Positions 40,337-51,141 of a stretch of DNA of 64,000 nucleotides are shown here, in pieces. The DNA is from Lachnospiraceae bacterium (lineage in GTDB: Bacteria > Bacillota > Clostridia > Lachnospirales > Lachnospiraceae), in NCBI GenBank assembly GCA_015057865.1, contig SVDH01000007.1, positions 23,929 through 87,928 of the forward strand, in the 5' to 3' direction. A program made the translations under genes and the position numbers. The notes under the pieces were generated by a model. That model searched no databases and was not told where the DNA came from. It saw nothing but the letters and a program-made list of their open reading frames with translations. Position 1 is the first letter of the stretch. Each line of letters starts with the position of its first letter.

Positions 40337-40438
40337 AGCGTGCTGCTCCGATTTGTGATCTGTTACTGATGATAAAAGCGCAACTTAAAAATGTCAAACA
40401 ACTAACGGATTCCCATACGACTGGCTGTTTCGCCGATC

Positions 40439-40960
40439 TTAGGCATCGCCGCGCAGTTCGCGCAGTATGACGATCCCGTCCGCGATCTCTGCAGGCCGTT
40501 TGCCGTCGGTAGGCACAAAGTACTGACACGCGTCTTCGTAAGCCGGCCGCCTTTGCTCCATCAGTGCGCGGATCGCGTCCACGTTCATTTTTCCCTCCAG
40601 AAGCGGACGATGCGTAGAATTGCCGACACGCGCCAAAACCGTTTCCGGCTCTGCAGTCAGCAAAACAACCATCCCGCTTTGCTGCATCCGATCGACATTC
40701 TCTTTTCGCAAAACAGCACCGCCGCCGCAGGATACGATCGCCCCGTCTCCCTGGGAGATCTCGCGGATCAGATCACTTTCAAGATCCCGGAAAAATGCTT
40801 CGCCGTGCTGCGCAAAGATCTCACTGATCTCCATTCCCTGTCTGTCGACGATCTCCTGATCCATTTCGATCAGCGGAAGGGACAGTTTTTTCTGCAATTC
40901 ACTTGCGACAGCGCTTTTTCCAACACCCATAAAACCGATGAGGTAGATATTATTAGCCAT
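40439..40960 (-). CDS. aroK: Shikimate kinase
   Basis: IYLIGFMGVGKSAVASEL; VSCGGGAVLR. Confidence 0.94.
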   Translation of the reverse strand: MANNIYLIGFMGVGKSAVASELQKKLSLPLIEMDQEIVDRQGMEISEIFAQHGEAFFRDLESDLIREISQGDGAIVSCGGGAVLRKENVDRMQQSGMVVLLTAEPETVLARVGNSTHRPLLEGKMNVDAIRALMEQRRPAYEDACQYFVPTDGKRPAEIADGIVILRELRGDA

Positions 40961-40962
40961 GT

Positions 40963-41721
40963 TTATTTCTCCAGACTTTCGTGGATCACATCCAGGATCT
41001 GTGTAAGCTTCCCGGCCTCAATCTGCCCTGGCGCGGAAGCTTTGTTCACACTGCCGAATGTAATGCACGAACCAAATACTTCACCACAGATTCTCGAGAT
41101 GCTGCCGATGCCGCCCATTGACATCGAAACAAAAAGCTTGTCGGGCCATTCGCAGTGAACCGCATTTGTCAATTCCAGGATCTTCAGAACATCTGCTTTT
41201 GATTCCGGCATGACAGCGATCTTTGCAATGTCCGAACCGTCGGCATACATATGTGCTACAAGTTTTTTCAATATATCCGGATCCGGTGTTTTCGAAAAAT
41301 CGTGATGCGACGCGATGATAATGCAATCCTGTTTTTTTAATCTCCTGATATGCTTGTCGGGACGTTGAAACTCCAGATATTCCATGTCGACCAGGTCAAC
41401 CGCCGTGTGACCGGCAGCCAGTGCTTCCAGGTTCGCGATCAGCTTTTCTCCAAGTTCTGCCTGTCCGCCCTGTGCTTTTGTACGGATCGTAAAGAGCAGC
41501 AGGGTTTTTGAAAGGAACGGCCGGGCTTCGTCCAAAAGAGCACGGACCGCATCGGGATCCTTCAGCTGATCAAAATAATCCGCCCGCCACTCGATCATGG
41601 AAAAGCCGCTTTCCGAAAGTGCCTTGATCTGTGCGAGGATTTCTTCTTTTTTTTCAGCAACAACGGGAACGCAGATAATAGGCGCCCCTTCTCCAAGCGT
41701 GATGCCTTTTCGTGTAATCAA
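40963..41721 (-). CDS. aroD: Type I 3-dehydroquinate dehydratase
   Basis: MIEWRADYFD; IIASHHDFSKTPD; SMGGIGSISRICGEVFGSCITFG. Confidence 0.93.
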   Translation of the reverse strand: MITRKGITLGEGAPIICVPVVAEKKEEILAQIKALSESGFSMIEWRADYFDQLKDPDAVRALLDEARPFLSKTLLLFTIRTKAQGGQAELGEKLIANLEALAAGHTAVDLVDMEYLEFQRPDKHIRRLKKQDCIIIASHHDFSKTPDPDILKKLVAHMYADGSDIAKIAVMPESKADVLKILELTNAVHCEWPDKLFVSMSMGGIGSISRICGEVFGSCITFGSVNKASAPGQIEAGKLTQILDVIHESLEK

Positions 41722-41872
41722 ATTGATTCTCCTTCTTTTTGAAAACAGTATAAAAACATTTTATTTTATATTTGGCAGATGTGCAATTGTTTTTCTCAGA
41801 AGTGAAGTACATTGATTGATTTTTCAAATTTGATGTGCTATGATAGCTAAGCTGATTGTTTCAGCGTCGTTT

Positions 41873-41944
41873 GCAACCGTAGTCTAATGGATAGAACGCA
41901 GGACTCCGACTCCTGTAATGTGGGTTCGACTCCCGCCGGTTGCA
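41873..41944 (+). tRNA. tRNA-Arg(CCG)
   Basis: GCAACCG...CGGTTGC acceptor; anticodon loop CTCCGAC; GGTTCGAC T-loop. Confidence 0.93.
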
Positions 41945-42117
41945 TTTTTATAAAAGAACTATTAAGAAACTATAAAAGCCCTCGAGCAAACGCGTTCGGG
42001 GGCAATTTTCATTTTACATTTATGGAAATCATTGTTATAATTTTCCAAGTTACCTAGTAACAGACTGGTAGTTATTATCAGAACAGTTGCAAGAACAGGG
42101 TTAAAGTAGGAGGTCCT

Positions 42118-43596
42118 ATGGCATTCGGAAGAAAAAACAAAAATAATACGCCGGCCACAGAACCGGCAGCGGAACAGAATAATCTTGATCCCGAAGAGAT
42201 GGATCCGTTTTTGGAACAGAAAAAAAATAGTGAGGAAGAGCGCGAGCTTTATGTAGATGAAGCAGTACGCGAGGAAGAACTTGCGGAAGGCATAGATGAG
42301 ACAGCAGAGGAAGTGGCAGAAGAGCTTTCTGAACCGGCAGATTTCGCAGAGGAAACCGTGGCAGAAGCCACAGACCCGGAATCCCCGGGTATGACTGATT
42401 TTGCGGATGAGGGTCTGACAGAACCGGATGATGACTTTGAGTTCGTTTCAGAGGAAACCGTTTTGGATAAGTCCATGACGGCTGATCCCGTGGAGGTGGA
42501 GAAGGGCACACCACGTGCAAAGACGGACAGGAGAAATGCGGACACGACAGACCGGAAACGTGCCAAGATGGCTCGTAACAGAAAACGCCGCGGGCCGACG
42601 ATCATCGTGATCATTATCATCATCGCCGTGCTTGCGTTTATTGGCTTTAAATTCTATCAGAACAAGATGGATGAAAAAAAGGCTGAGGAAGTGGCGGAAG
42701 AACAGCTCGAGCAGGAAGAACTGATCGTGGATGAGAATGTCAGTGCGCTGATCACAAATTATTACTCTGCATGTGCATCCGGCGAGATCGCAGTACTTGA
42801 TACTTACGCCGAAAACGTCACGGATCTGGAGAAGGATCTGATCAAGACGAAGAGTGAATATATAGAAAGCTACAATGACATCCTTTGTCAGCGTTCCGAT
42901 GGACCGGAAGAGGATTCTTATCTTGTCACGGTTACGGATCATGTGAAGTATGCCGGGACAGAGATCGAAGATCCCGAGGTGTCTGTTTTCTATATTAAAA
43001 AGAATGCAGAAGGTATTTACCTGATTGAAAATGCATATGGCGAGTTCAACAGAACGAATCATGTAACACAGACCGATCCGCAAGTTGAGCAGGCAATCAA
43101 TGATTTTATCAATGGCGATGCCGTTAAAGCCCTTCAGGCAGATGTACTTGAAGAGCAGCAGGCAGCGGCGGCTGATGAGACGTTTGCAGCAGCTAAGAAA
43201 GCCATCGATGATGCTGTGGCAAAATGGCTGACTGACAATGATGCTGCGATCAAGAGTGCAGCAGCTTCAGCAGCAGGCGGCGCGGATGCGACAGTAGATG
43301 CGGCGGCAGAAGCGGACAATGCAGCTGTGGAAGAAGCACCTGCAGAGGAGGCGCCGGCGGAGGAAGCACCTGCAGAAACAGTTGAAGAGCAGACAGAAGA
43401 TCTGCCGGATACCGTATATGCAACTGAAGCAGTCAGAATCCGCACCGAGCAGGATATGGAAGCAGATTATGTCACGACGGTTTATCCGGGTGATCCGCTT
43501 GACGTGGTCGGATATACGGACGGCTGGTATCATGTCAAATCCGGAGATTCCGAAGGCTATGTAAATGAAGAATATGTATCAACCAGTCAGGACTGA
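42118..43596 (+). CDS. Membrane-anchored acidic protein with C-terminal SH3-like domain
   Basis: TM GPTIIVIIIIIAVLAFIGF; C-terminal AVRIRTEQDMEADYVTTVYPGDPLDVVGYTDGWYHVKSGDSEGYVNEEYV. Confidence 0.75.
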   Translation: MAFGRKNKNNTPATEPAAEQNNLDPEEMDPFLEQKKNSEEERELYVDEAVREEELAEGIDETAEEVAEELSEPADFAEETVAEATDPESPGMTDFADEGLTEPDDDFEFVSEETVLDKSMTADPVEVEKGTPRAKTDRRNADTTDRKRAKMARNRKRRGPTIIVIIIIIAVLAFIGFKFYQNKMDEKKAEEVAEEQLEQEELIVDENVSALITNYYSACASGEIAVLDTYAENVTDLEKDLIKTKSEYIESYNDILCQRSDGPEEDSYLVTVTDHVKYAGTEIEDPEVSVFYIKKNAEGIYLIENAYGEFNRTNHVTQTDPQVEQAINDFINGDAVKALQADVLEEQQAAAADETFAAAKKAIDDAVAKWLTDNDAAIKSAAASAAGGADATVDAAAEADNAAVEEAPAEEAPAEEAPAETVEEQTEDLPDTVYATEAVRIRTEQDMEADYVTTVYPGDPLDVVGYTDGWYHVKSGDSEGYVNEEYVSTSQD

Positions 43597-43605
43597 TGAC
43601 TGATC

Positions 43606-43639
43606 AAGACAGGGCTGTCGGTAACGACAGCCCTGTCTT
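43606..43639 (+). terminator. Strong hairpin downstream of 42118 gene
   Basis: AAGACAGGGCTGTCG-GTAA-CGACAGCCCTGTCTT, 15-bp perfect stem; weak T-tract. Confidence 0.65.
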
Positions 43640-43645
43640 GGGTAA

Positions 43646-44428
43646 ATGGGAAGCAGCATGCATCAAGAACATGAAAATGGAAAAGTGAATAACGGCATTC
43701 GCCTGAACAAGTTCCTTGCAGATGCAGGCATCTGCTCCCGCCGTCAGGCGGACCAGATGATCGCAGACGGACGCGTGACCGTCAACGGAACACCGGCAGA
43801 AACCGGTATGCGTGTCATGCCGGAGGATGTGGTCCTGTTTGACGGGAAACCTGTGAACCCTGAAGAAGAAGAGATTCTTATCGCATTCCACAAGCCACGC
43901 GGTGTTGTCTGCACCTCAAACCTGCAAGAAAAGGATAATATCATCGACTACATTAATTACCCGAAACGTATTTATACGGTCGGACGTCTGGACAAGGATT
44001 CTGAGGGACTGATCCTGCTAACCAATCAGGGAGATCTTGTAAACCGGATCATGCGTGCAGGTAATTATCATGAGAAGGAATATCTGGTCACTGTTGACCG
44101 CCCTTATACAGAAGATTTTTTGGAAAAGATGGCATCAGGAGTTTTCCTGGAAGAACTGGATGTGACGACAAGACCATGCAAAGTCTCACCGGTTGATGAA
44201 ACACGGTTTCGGATCATCCTGACACAGGGGTATAACAGACAGATCCGGCGGATGTGCGAAGCGTTTGGGTATCAGGTAAAGCGTCTGATCAGGGAACGCA
44301 TCATGAACATCGAACTGACAGGCCTTCCGCTGGGGCAGTGGAGAGATGTCACTGCGAAGGAGAAGCAGCTTCTGTATCAGCTGATTGCGGATTCTTACAG
44401 CGCACCTGTCGGCAGCGGGAAGAAATGA
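43646..44428 (+). CDS. S4-domain pseudouridine synthase (RsuA/RluF family)
   Basis: RLNKFLADAGICSRRQADQMIADGRV; VGRLDKDSEGLILLTNQGD. Confidence 0.92.
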   Translation: MGSSMHQEHENGKVNNGIRLNKFLADAGICSRRQADQMIADGRVTVNGTPAETGMRVMPEDVVLFDGKPVNPEEEEILIAFHKPRGVVCTSNLQEKDNIIDYINYPKRIYTVGRLDKDSEGLILLTNQGDLVNRIMRAGNYHEKEYLVTVDRPYTEDFLEKMASGVFLEELDVTTRPCKVSPVDETRFRIILTQGYNRQIRRMCEAFGYQVKRLIRERIMNIELTGLPLGQWRDVTAKEKQLLYQLIADSYSAPVGSGKK

Positions 44429-44458
44429 GAAGCCAAAAGGAACAAAGAGGATTAGTAA

Positions 44459-46456
<1,998 letters not shown>

Positions 46457-46582
46457 TGTTTTCTAAAAGGTTACCGGAGAGTAATTGAAAAAACAGACCT
46501 CGTGTGCTACTATAAATTATTAGAAAAGTGGCTTTATAGAGCCAAAATCAGATAAGAATGATGTGATAAGGAGCAAGATGAC

Positions 46583-47014
46583 ATGGCAAAGGATAGAACA
46601 GGCAGCGATATTTCTGGTATGAACAAGCAGCAGCTTTTGGAAGTACTGCTTGAGCAGTCAAAAGAAGCGGAAGCGATGAAGCGGGAAAATATTGAGCTGC
46701 AAAAAGAATTGCTGCGTATGAAAAAGCTGGCGGACGGATATCGCTCCGATTTAGATCATGCCTATTCGCTGCTTCGGCTGACGATGCGTTTGGAAAAAGT
46801 GATCCAGAAGCTGGATCCGTCTTATGTTCCGGATCATTATGAGCCGGGGATTCTTGACAGACTGCAGGAAGAAGATGCGGCACGTACAGCTGAAGATGAG
46901 AAAGATGTACTGAATGTAGAGATCGCACCGGAGCCGGATGAAGTAGAGGAAGCTTTGAATGCAGAAGAGGAAATTGCTGTGGATGAGCCGGCAGAGGAAA
47001 ATGCAATCTGGTAG
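46583..47014 (+). CDS. Hypothetical coiled-coil protein
   Basis: 143 aa; MNKQQLLEVLLEQSKEAEAMKRENIELQKELLRMKK; paralogous to 47649-47915. Confidence 0.75.
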   Translation: MAKDRTGSDISGMNKQQLLEVLLEQSKEAEAMKRENIELQKELLRMKKLADGYRSDLDHAYSLLRLTMRLEKVIQKLDPSYVPDHYEPGILDRLQEEDAARTAEDEKDVLNVEIAPEPDEVEEALNAEEEIAVDEPAEENAIW

Positions 47015-47048
47015 GAATCGATAACCATTAAAGATAAGGGTAGTAAAT

Positions 47049-47645
47049 ATGGAAGAAAGAAATGAGTTTCAGAGTGAATTGGGATCGATCGCTGCAGAAT
47101 CCATGAAAGTTTCAGGTATTTTTGATGTAGCGCAGAAAGCAGCAGACGAATATCTTGAAAGTATTAAAAAAAGAAGTGCAGAGCAGGAAGCACGTCTGGC
47201 AAAGATCGACGAGGAGCTGGCACAGAAAAGCCAGGAAACGGCAGAACGTTGTGAAATGCTTCTGGCAAACACAAAAGCAGAATGTGACCGTCTCTCAGCT
47301 GAGACAAAAGCAGCATGTGATGAGCTGTTCACACGCACGAGATCACAATGTGATGACATGCTGACACATACGGAAAAACTCTGTATGCGGCGGGAAGAAG
47401 CCAGCAAGGAAAAGTGCCGGGAGATGGAGCAGAGCATTGAAACAAAATGTATGAACCTGGCGCAGCAGACGAAGAACAAGTGTAATGAGCTGGAAGCAGA
47501 AACAGATGCTGCAGTGGAAGAAAAATGGACACTTTTCAGTGAACGCCTGGAGAGATTTCTCTCAGCAAAAGAAGATTTAAATGAACTGATGGATTTCATG
47601 CTGCAAAGAAAAACAAGCGCTGTAAAGGCAGAAAGCGTGGAGTAA
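47049..47645 (+). CDS. Hypothetical long coiled-coil, Cys-containing protein
   Basis: 198 aa, heptad-like E/K/A-rich with recurrent C residues. Confidence 0.75.
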   Translation: MEERNEFQSELGSIAAESMKVSGIFDVAQKAADEYLESIKKRSAEQEARLAKIDEELAQKSQETAERCEMLLANTKAECDRLSAETKAACDELFTRTRSQCDDMLTHTEKLCMRREEASKEKCREMEQSIETKCMNLAQQTKNKCNELEAETDAAVEEKWTLFSERLERFLSAKEDLNELMDFMLQRKTSAVKAESVE

Positions 47646-47648
47646 GAT

Positions 47649-47915
47649 ATGGCAAGATTTGACAGGGAGAAGCATAACGACGATACTTCGAATATGAATC
47701 GTCAGCAGCTTTTAGAGATCCTGATTGAACAGTCAAAAGAAGCGGACAATCTGAAAAGAGAAAATGTTGCGCTGAAAAGAGAACTGAAAAATATTAAGCA
47801 GCGTACCAGCGATTATCAGGCGGATCTGGAGAATGCATTTGCATTTCTTCGTGCTGTGATCCGGCTTGATGAAGCTGTTGACGCGTCAGATATGAAAAGC
47901 AAGTCATCTGTCTGA
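47649..47915 (+). CDS. Hypothetical coiled-coil protein (paralogue of 46583)
   Basis: MNRQQLLEILIEQSKEADNLKRENVALKRELKNIKQ. Confidence 0.75.
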   Translation: MARFDREKHNDDTSNMNRQQLLEILIEQSKEADNLKRENVALKRELKNIKQRTSDYQADLENAFAFLRAVIRLDEAVDASDMKSKSSV

Positions 47916-47947
47916 GAACCGGACATTGGCGAAGCTTTGTGAAATGA

Positions 47948-48574
47948 ATGGATAAAAAAATCGGACCAGGCATGGAAAATGAACATCCGGTAGAAGAGAC
48001 AGAAAAAATCGTCCTTCCTACCACAGAAGAATTAGTGGAGCAGCTGGAGCGGGAACGGTATCGGTTTCATCGCTTTAAAGCGTTGCGCAGGGTAATATTT
48101 TTTCTGATCGTGGCAGTGGCAGTTGCGGTATTCGTCCTGATACTTTTGATGCCGACAATACAGATCAATGGTAATTCAATGGAGCCACAGCTGAAGGCAG
48201 GAGATGTCGTACTTACCCAAAAAGGGAAAGATGTTGAATCCGGTGATGTGGTTGTGTTTTATTATAACGATAAAATACTTGTAAAACGACTGATCGGCAA
48301 TTCCGGGGACTGGGTCGACATTGACGATACAGGAGATGTATATGTCAATGGAGAATTGCTGGATGAACCGTATGTAGCCAAAAAATCTTTGGGTGAGTGT
48401 GATATTGATCTGCCATATCATGTGCCGGAAGGCAGGATTTTTGTTATGGGAGATCAGAGAAGTGAATCAATCGATTCAAGGTATTCATCCGTGGGATGCA
48501 TAGACAAAGAGCAGGTAGTAGGAAAGCTCGTTTTCAGAATCTGGCCCATTGGAGATATCGGAATAGTAAATTAG
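47948..48574 (+). CDS. lepB: Signal peptidase I (second copy)
   Basis: INGNSMEPQLKAGDVVLTQKG; VKRLIGNSGD; VMGDQRSESIDSR. Confidence 0.92.
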   Translation: MDKKIGPGMENEHPVEETEKIVLPTTEELVEQLERERYRFHRFKALRRVIFFLIVAVAVAVFVLILLMPTIQINGNSMEPQLKAGDVVLTQKGKDVESGDVVVFYYNDKILVKRLIGNSGDWVDIDDTGDVYVNGELLDEPYVAKKSLGECDIDLPYHVPEGRIFVMGDQRSESIDSRYSSVGCIDKEQVVGKLVFRIWPIGDIGIVN

Positions 48575-48599
48575 AACAGCAGGTCTATGGGGAAATACG

Positions 48600-49535
48600 T
48601 TGACGAAGGATAATCTGACTGCCAGCCGTGGCTTTGGCCATCTGCTGGCAGTTTTTACAATCATCATTTGGGGAACGACCTATATTTCAACCAAAGTTCT
48701 TTTGACAGGATTTGAACCGACAGAGATACTGATCATTCGATTTGTCATGGGGTTCGTGATCCTGTTTTTTCTGCATCCTCATATCTTAAAACCGCAGGGG
48801 TGGAAGAGGGAGATTCTGTTTGCCCTTGCCGGACTTAGCGGGATTACGCTTTACTATCTGCTTGAAAATATCGCACTTGTTTACACACAGGCTTCGAACG
48901 TCGGTGTGATCATTTGTGTGGCCCCGTTTTTTACGTCTTTTATCGCGCGGGCAGTCTGGGGGAAAAAGGCGCCGCTCCGGCTGTTTTTCTTCCTTGGGTT
49001 TATACTGGCGATGATCGGTATTTCATTGATCAGTTTTACCGGAGATGCAGTGACGTTTAGTCCAAAAGGAGATTTTCTGGCATTAATGGCAGCGGTCGTC
49101 TGGTCGTTTTATTCGGTGATCACGAAGATCCTGAGTGACTATGATTATCCGGTTATTCAGATCACACGGCGCTACTTTTTCTATGCGATCATTTTGATGA
49201 TCCCGGCGCTTGTTATTCTGCCGTTTGATCCGGATCTTGCACTGTTAAAAGAGCCACGATACCTGCTAAACATCTTGTTTTTAGGTATCGTGGCTTCTGC
49301 GATCTGTTTTATCACATGGAATTCTTCCGTAAAGATTCTCGGAGCAGTTTCAACAAGCATCTATATCTATCTGACGCCGGTTGTGACAGTGATCACAGCG
49401 ATGATCGTGCTGCATGAGCACCTGACACGGTCTGAATGGGCCGGTGTCGTTATCACGATGATCGGACTGTTTTTATCCGAATACCGAAAGAAAGCACCGC
49501 CGGTCAGATTGTGTAAATGGTATTACGGCAGATGA
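48600..49535 (+). CDS. EamA/DMT superfamily transporter (TTG start)
   Basis: Multi-TM; IIWGTTYISTKVLLTGFEPTEILIIRF. Confidence 0.9.
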   Translation: MTKDNLTASRGFGHLLAVFTIIIWGTTYISTKVLLTGFEPTEILIIRFVMGFVILFFLHPHILKPQGWKREILFALAGLSGITLYYLLENIALVYTQASNVGVIICVAPFFTSFIARAVWGKKAPLRLFFFLGFILAMIGISLISFTGDAVTFSPKGDFLALMAAVVWSFYSVITKILSDYDYPVIQITRRYFFYAIILMIPALVILPFDPDLALLKEPRYLLNILFLGIVASAICFITWNSSVKILGAVSTSIYIYLTPVVTVITAMIVLHEHLTRSEWAGVVITMIGLFLSEYRKKAPPVRLCKWYYGR

Positions 49536-49552
49536 CAGGAGGGGAAGTATTC

Positions 49553-50137
49553 ATGGCGAATCATACAGATCTTGGTGAAGCGGTAAAAAAGGCGCTTGGC
49601 GACGCATTTTTGTTTGAAAAAATAGATATTGGTTCCGATGCGAAACTGTCCGCGAAAGGGACAACACTCGAAACAGAGCGTTATGAGATCAAAGGCTTCG
49701 GACATCTTTGCATTCTGCACATGCGTGCAATGATGGGCATGATGAAGATGGAGACAGCAGTCCTGGCTTCTTTTGAAAAAGAGCTTCCGCTGATGAACCT
49801 TGACTGGGTGCAGGCGATGGGGAAGGAGACACAGATCATCGAATATTATGATGACCGGGCAGCGGATTTTGATCAGACATTGCTCCAATCCTTTAAGGAA
49901 AACGGCAAAGGAAAGACAGATGCATTCAATCAGAAGGTTGCAGAGGCGTTGGATGCGTTTGCAGACAGAATGAAAACTGCAAAGACGGTTGATCCAAAAG
50001 AGAAGGCTGACTGCATCAAACGATATGCAGAAGGGTTGTTAGAGGCAGACGGTCCGGCTGTCAGACAGATGAAAAAGCTGTTTGGAGAAGAAACGGCCCG
50101 CAGACTGGTTTGTAAGCATATGTACGGGATTGATTAA
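49553..50137 (+). CDS. Hypothetical protein
   Basis: ORF with RBS AGGAGGGG; no recognised domain. Confidence 0.6.
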   Translation: MANHTDLGEAVKKALGDAFLFEKIDIGSDAKLSAKGTTLETERYEIKGFGHLCILHMRAMMGMMKMETAVLASFEKELPLMNLDWVQAMGKETQIIEYYDDRAADFDQTLLQSFKENGKGKTDAFNQKVAEALDAFADRMKTAKTVDPKEKADCIKRYAEGLLEADGPAVRQMKKLFGEETARRLVCKHMYGID

Positions 50138-50156
50138 CAGAAAAGAGGGCAACAGG

Positions 50157-50954
50157 ATGGGAATTCAGTTTTTGATCTTATTGATCATTGCATTGGCAGC
50201 TTGCTGCATGGGATTTAAAAAATACGTTTGGTTCATATCGATTGGCTATGGCGCGGCGATCGCGGCACTGGGGGTCGTGTTGATGATCATGTTCCATCAG
50301 CGTCTTACGACAGGCACAGTCGTGATGGGCATTTTGTTCCTGATCTATGGCTGCCGGCTGGGCGGATATCTGGCGGTTCGGGAGATCCGGAGTGCATCTT
50401 ACAACACGACGATGAAGAATGAGATCAAAGACGGCAGCACGATGCCGATGGTCGCAAAGATCAGCATCTGGGTCGTGGCGGCACTGTTATATCTTTGCCA
50501 GACATCTCCGCTCTGGTTCCGGCTGTATAACGACAAAGGAACAGATGCATTCCTGGTTACAGGTGTGATCATCATGATACTTGGAATCGTTGTGGAGTCA
50601 GCGGCAGATCTGCAGAAAAACCGTGCAAAAAAGAAGAATCCGGGCCGCTTTGTCGATACGGGGCTGTTCCGTCTGGTGCGCTGTCCGAACTATCTGGGGG
50701 AGCTCCTGCTGTGGACAGGTGTGTTTATATCCGGTGTTAACATTTATTCGGGTGGAGTGCAGTGGATCCTCGTGCTGTGCGGATTCGGCGGCATCATTTA
50801 TGTTATGTTCAGTGGTGCACGAAGGCTTGAGATCCGCCAGAATAAAAACTATGGACATGATCCCGTGTATCGGAAATATGTTAAGACGACACCCATCATG
50901 ATCCCGTTTGTCCCAATCTACAGTGTCGCCCGGATCAAGTGGCTGGTGGGATAA
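50157..50954 (+). CDS. DUF1295 / steroid 5-alpha-reductase-like membrane protein
   Basis: Multi-TM; NPGRFVDTGLFRLVRCPNYLGELLLWTGVFI. Confidence 0.8.
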   Translation: MGIQFLILLIIALAACCMGFKKYVWFISIGYGAAIAALGVVLMIMFHQRLTTGTVVMGILFLIYGCRLGGYLAVREIRSASYNTTMKNEIKDGSTMPMVAKISIWVVAALLYLCQTSPLWFRLYNDKGTDAFLVTGVIIMILGIVVESAADLQKNRAKKKNPGRFVDTGLFRLVRCPNYLGELLLWTGVFISGVNIYSGGVQWILVLCGFGGIIYVMFSGARRLEIRQNKNYGHDPVYRKYVKTTPIMIPFVPIYSVARIKWLVG

Positions 50955-51141
50955 AGCGTGAAGAATTGTGAATATCGTATATATAAAGAATTAAAAAAAT
51001 ATAAAGTGGCATGAAAATGGTGGAAAAAGGCATATACTGCAGTGATAAACTGTGGATAAACATGGTATAATGATGAAAATAATGCAATAACTGTTTCCTA
51101 ATTTGTCATTTTTTAATAAAAACGATTCTGGAGATGACGAT

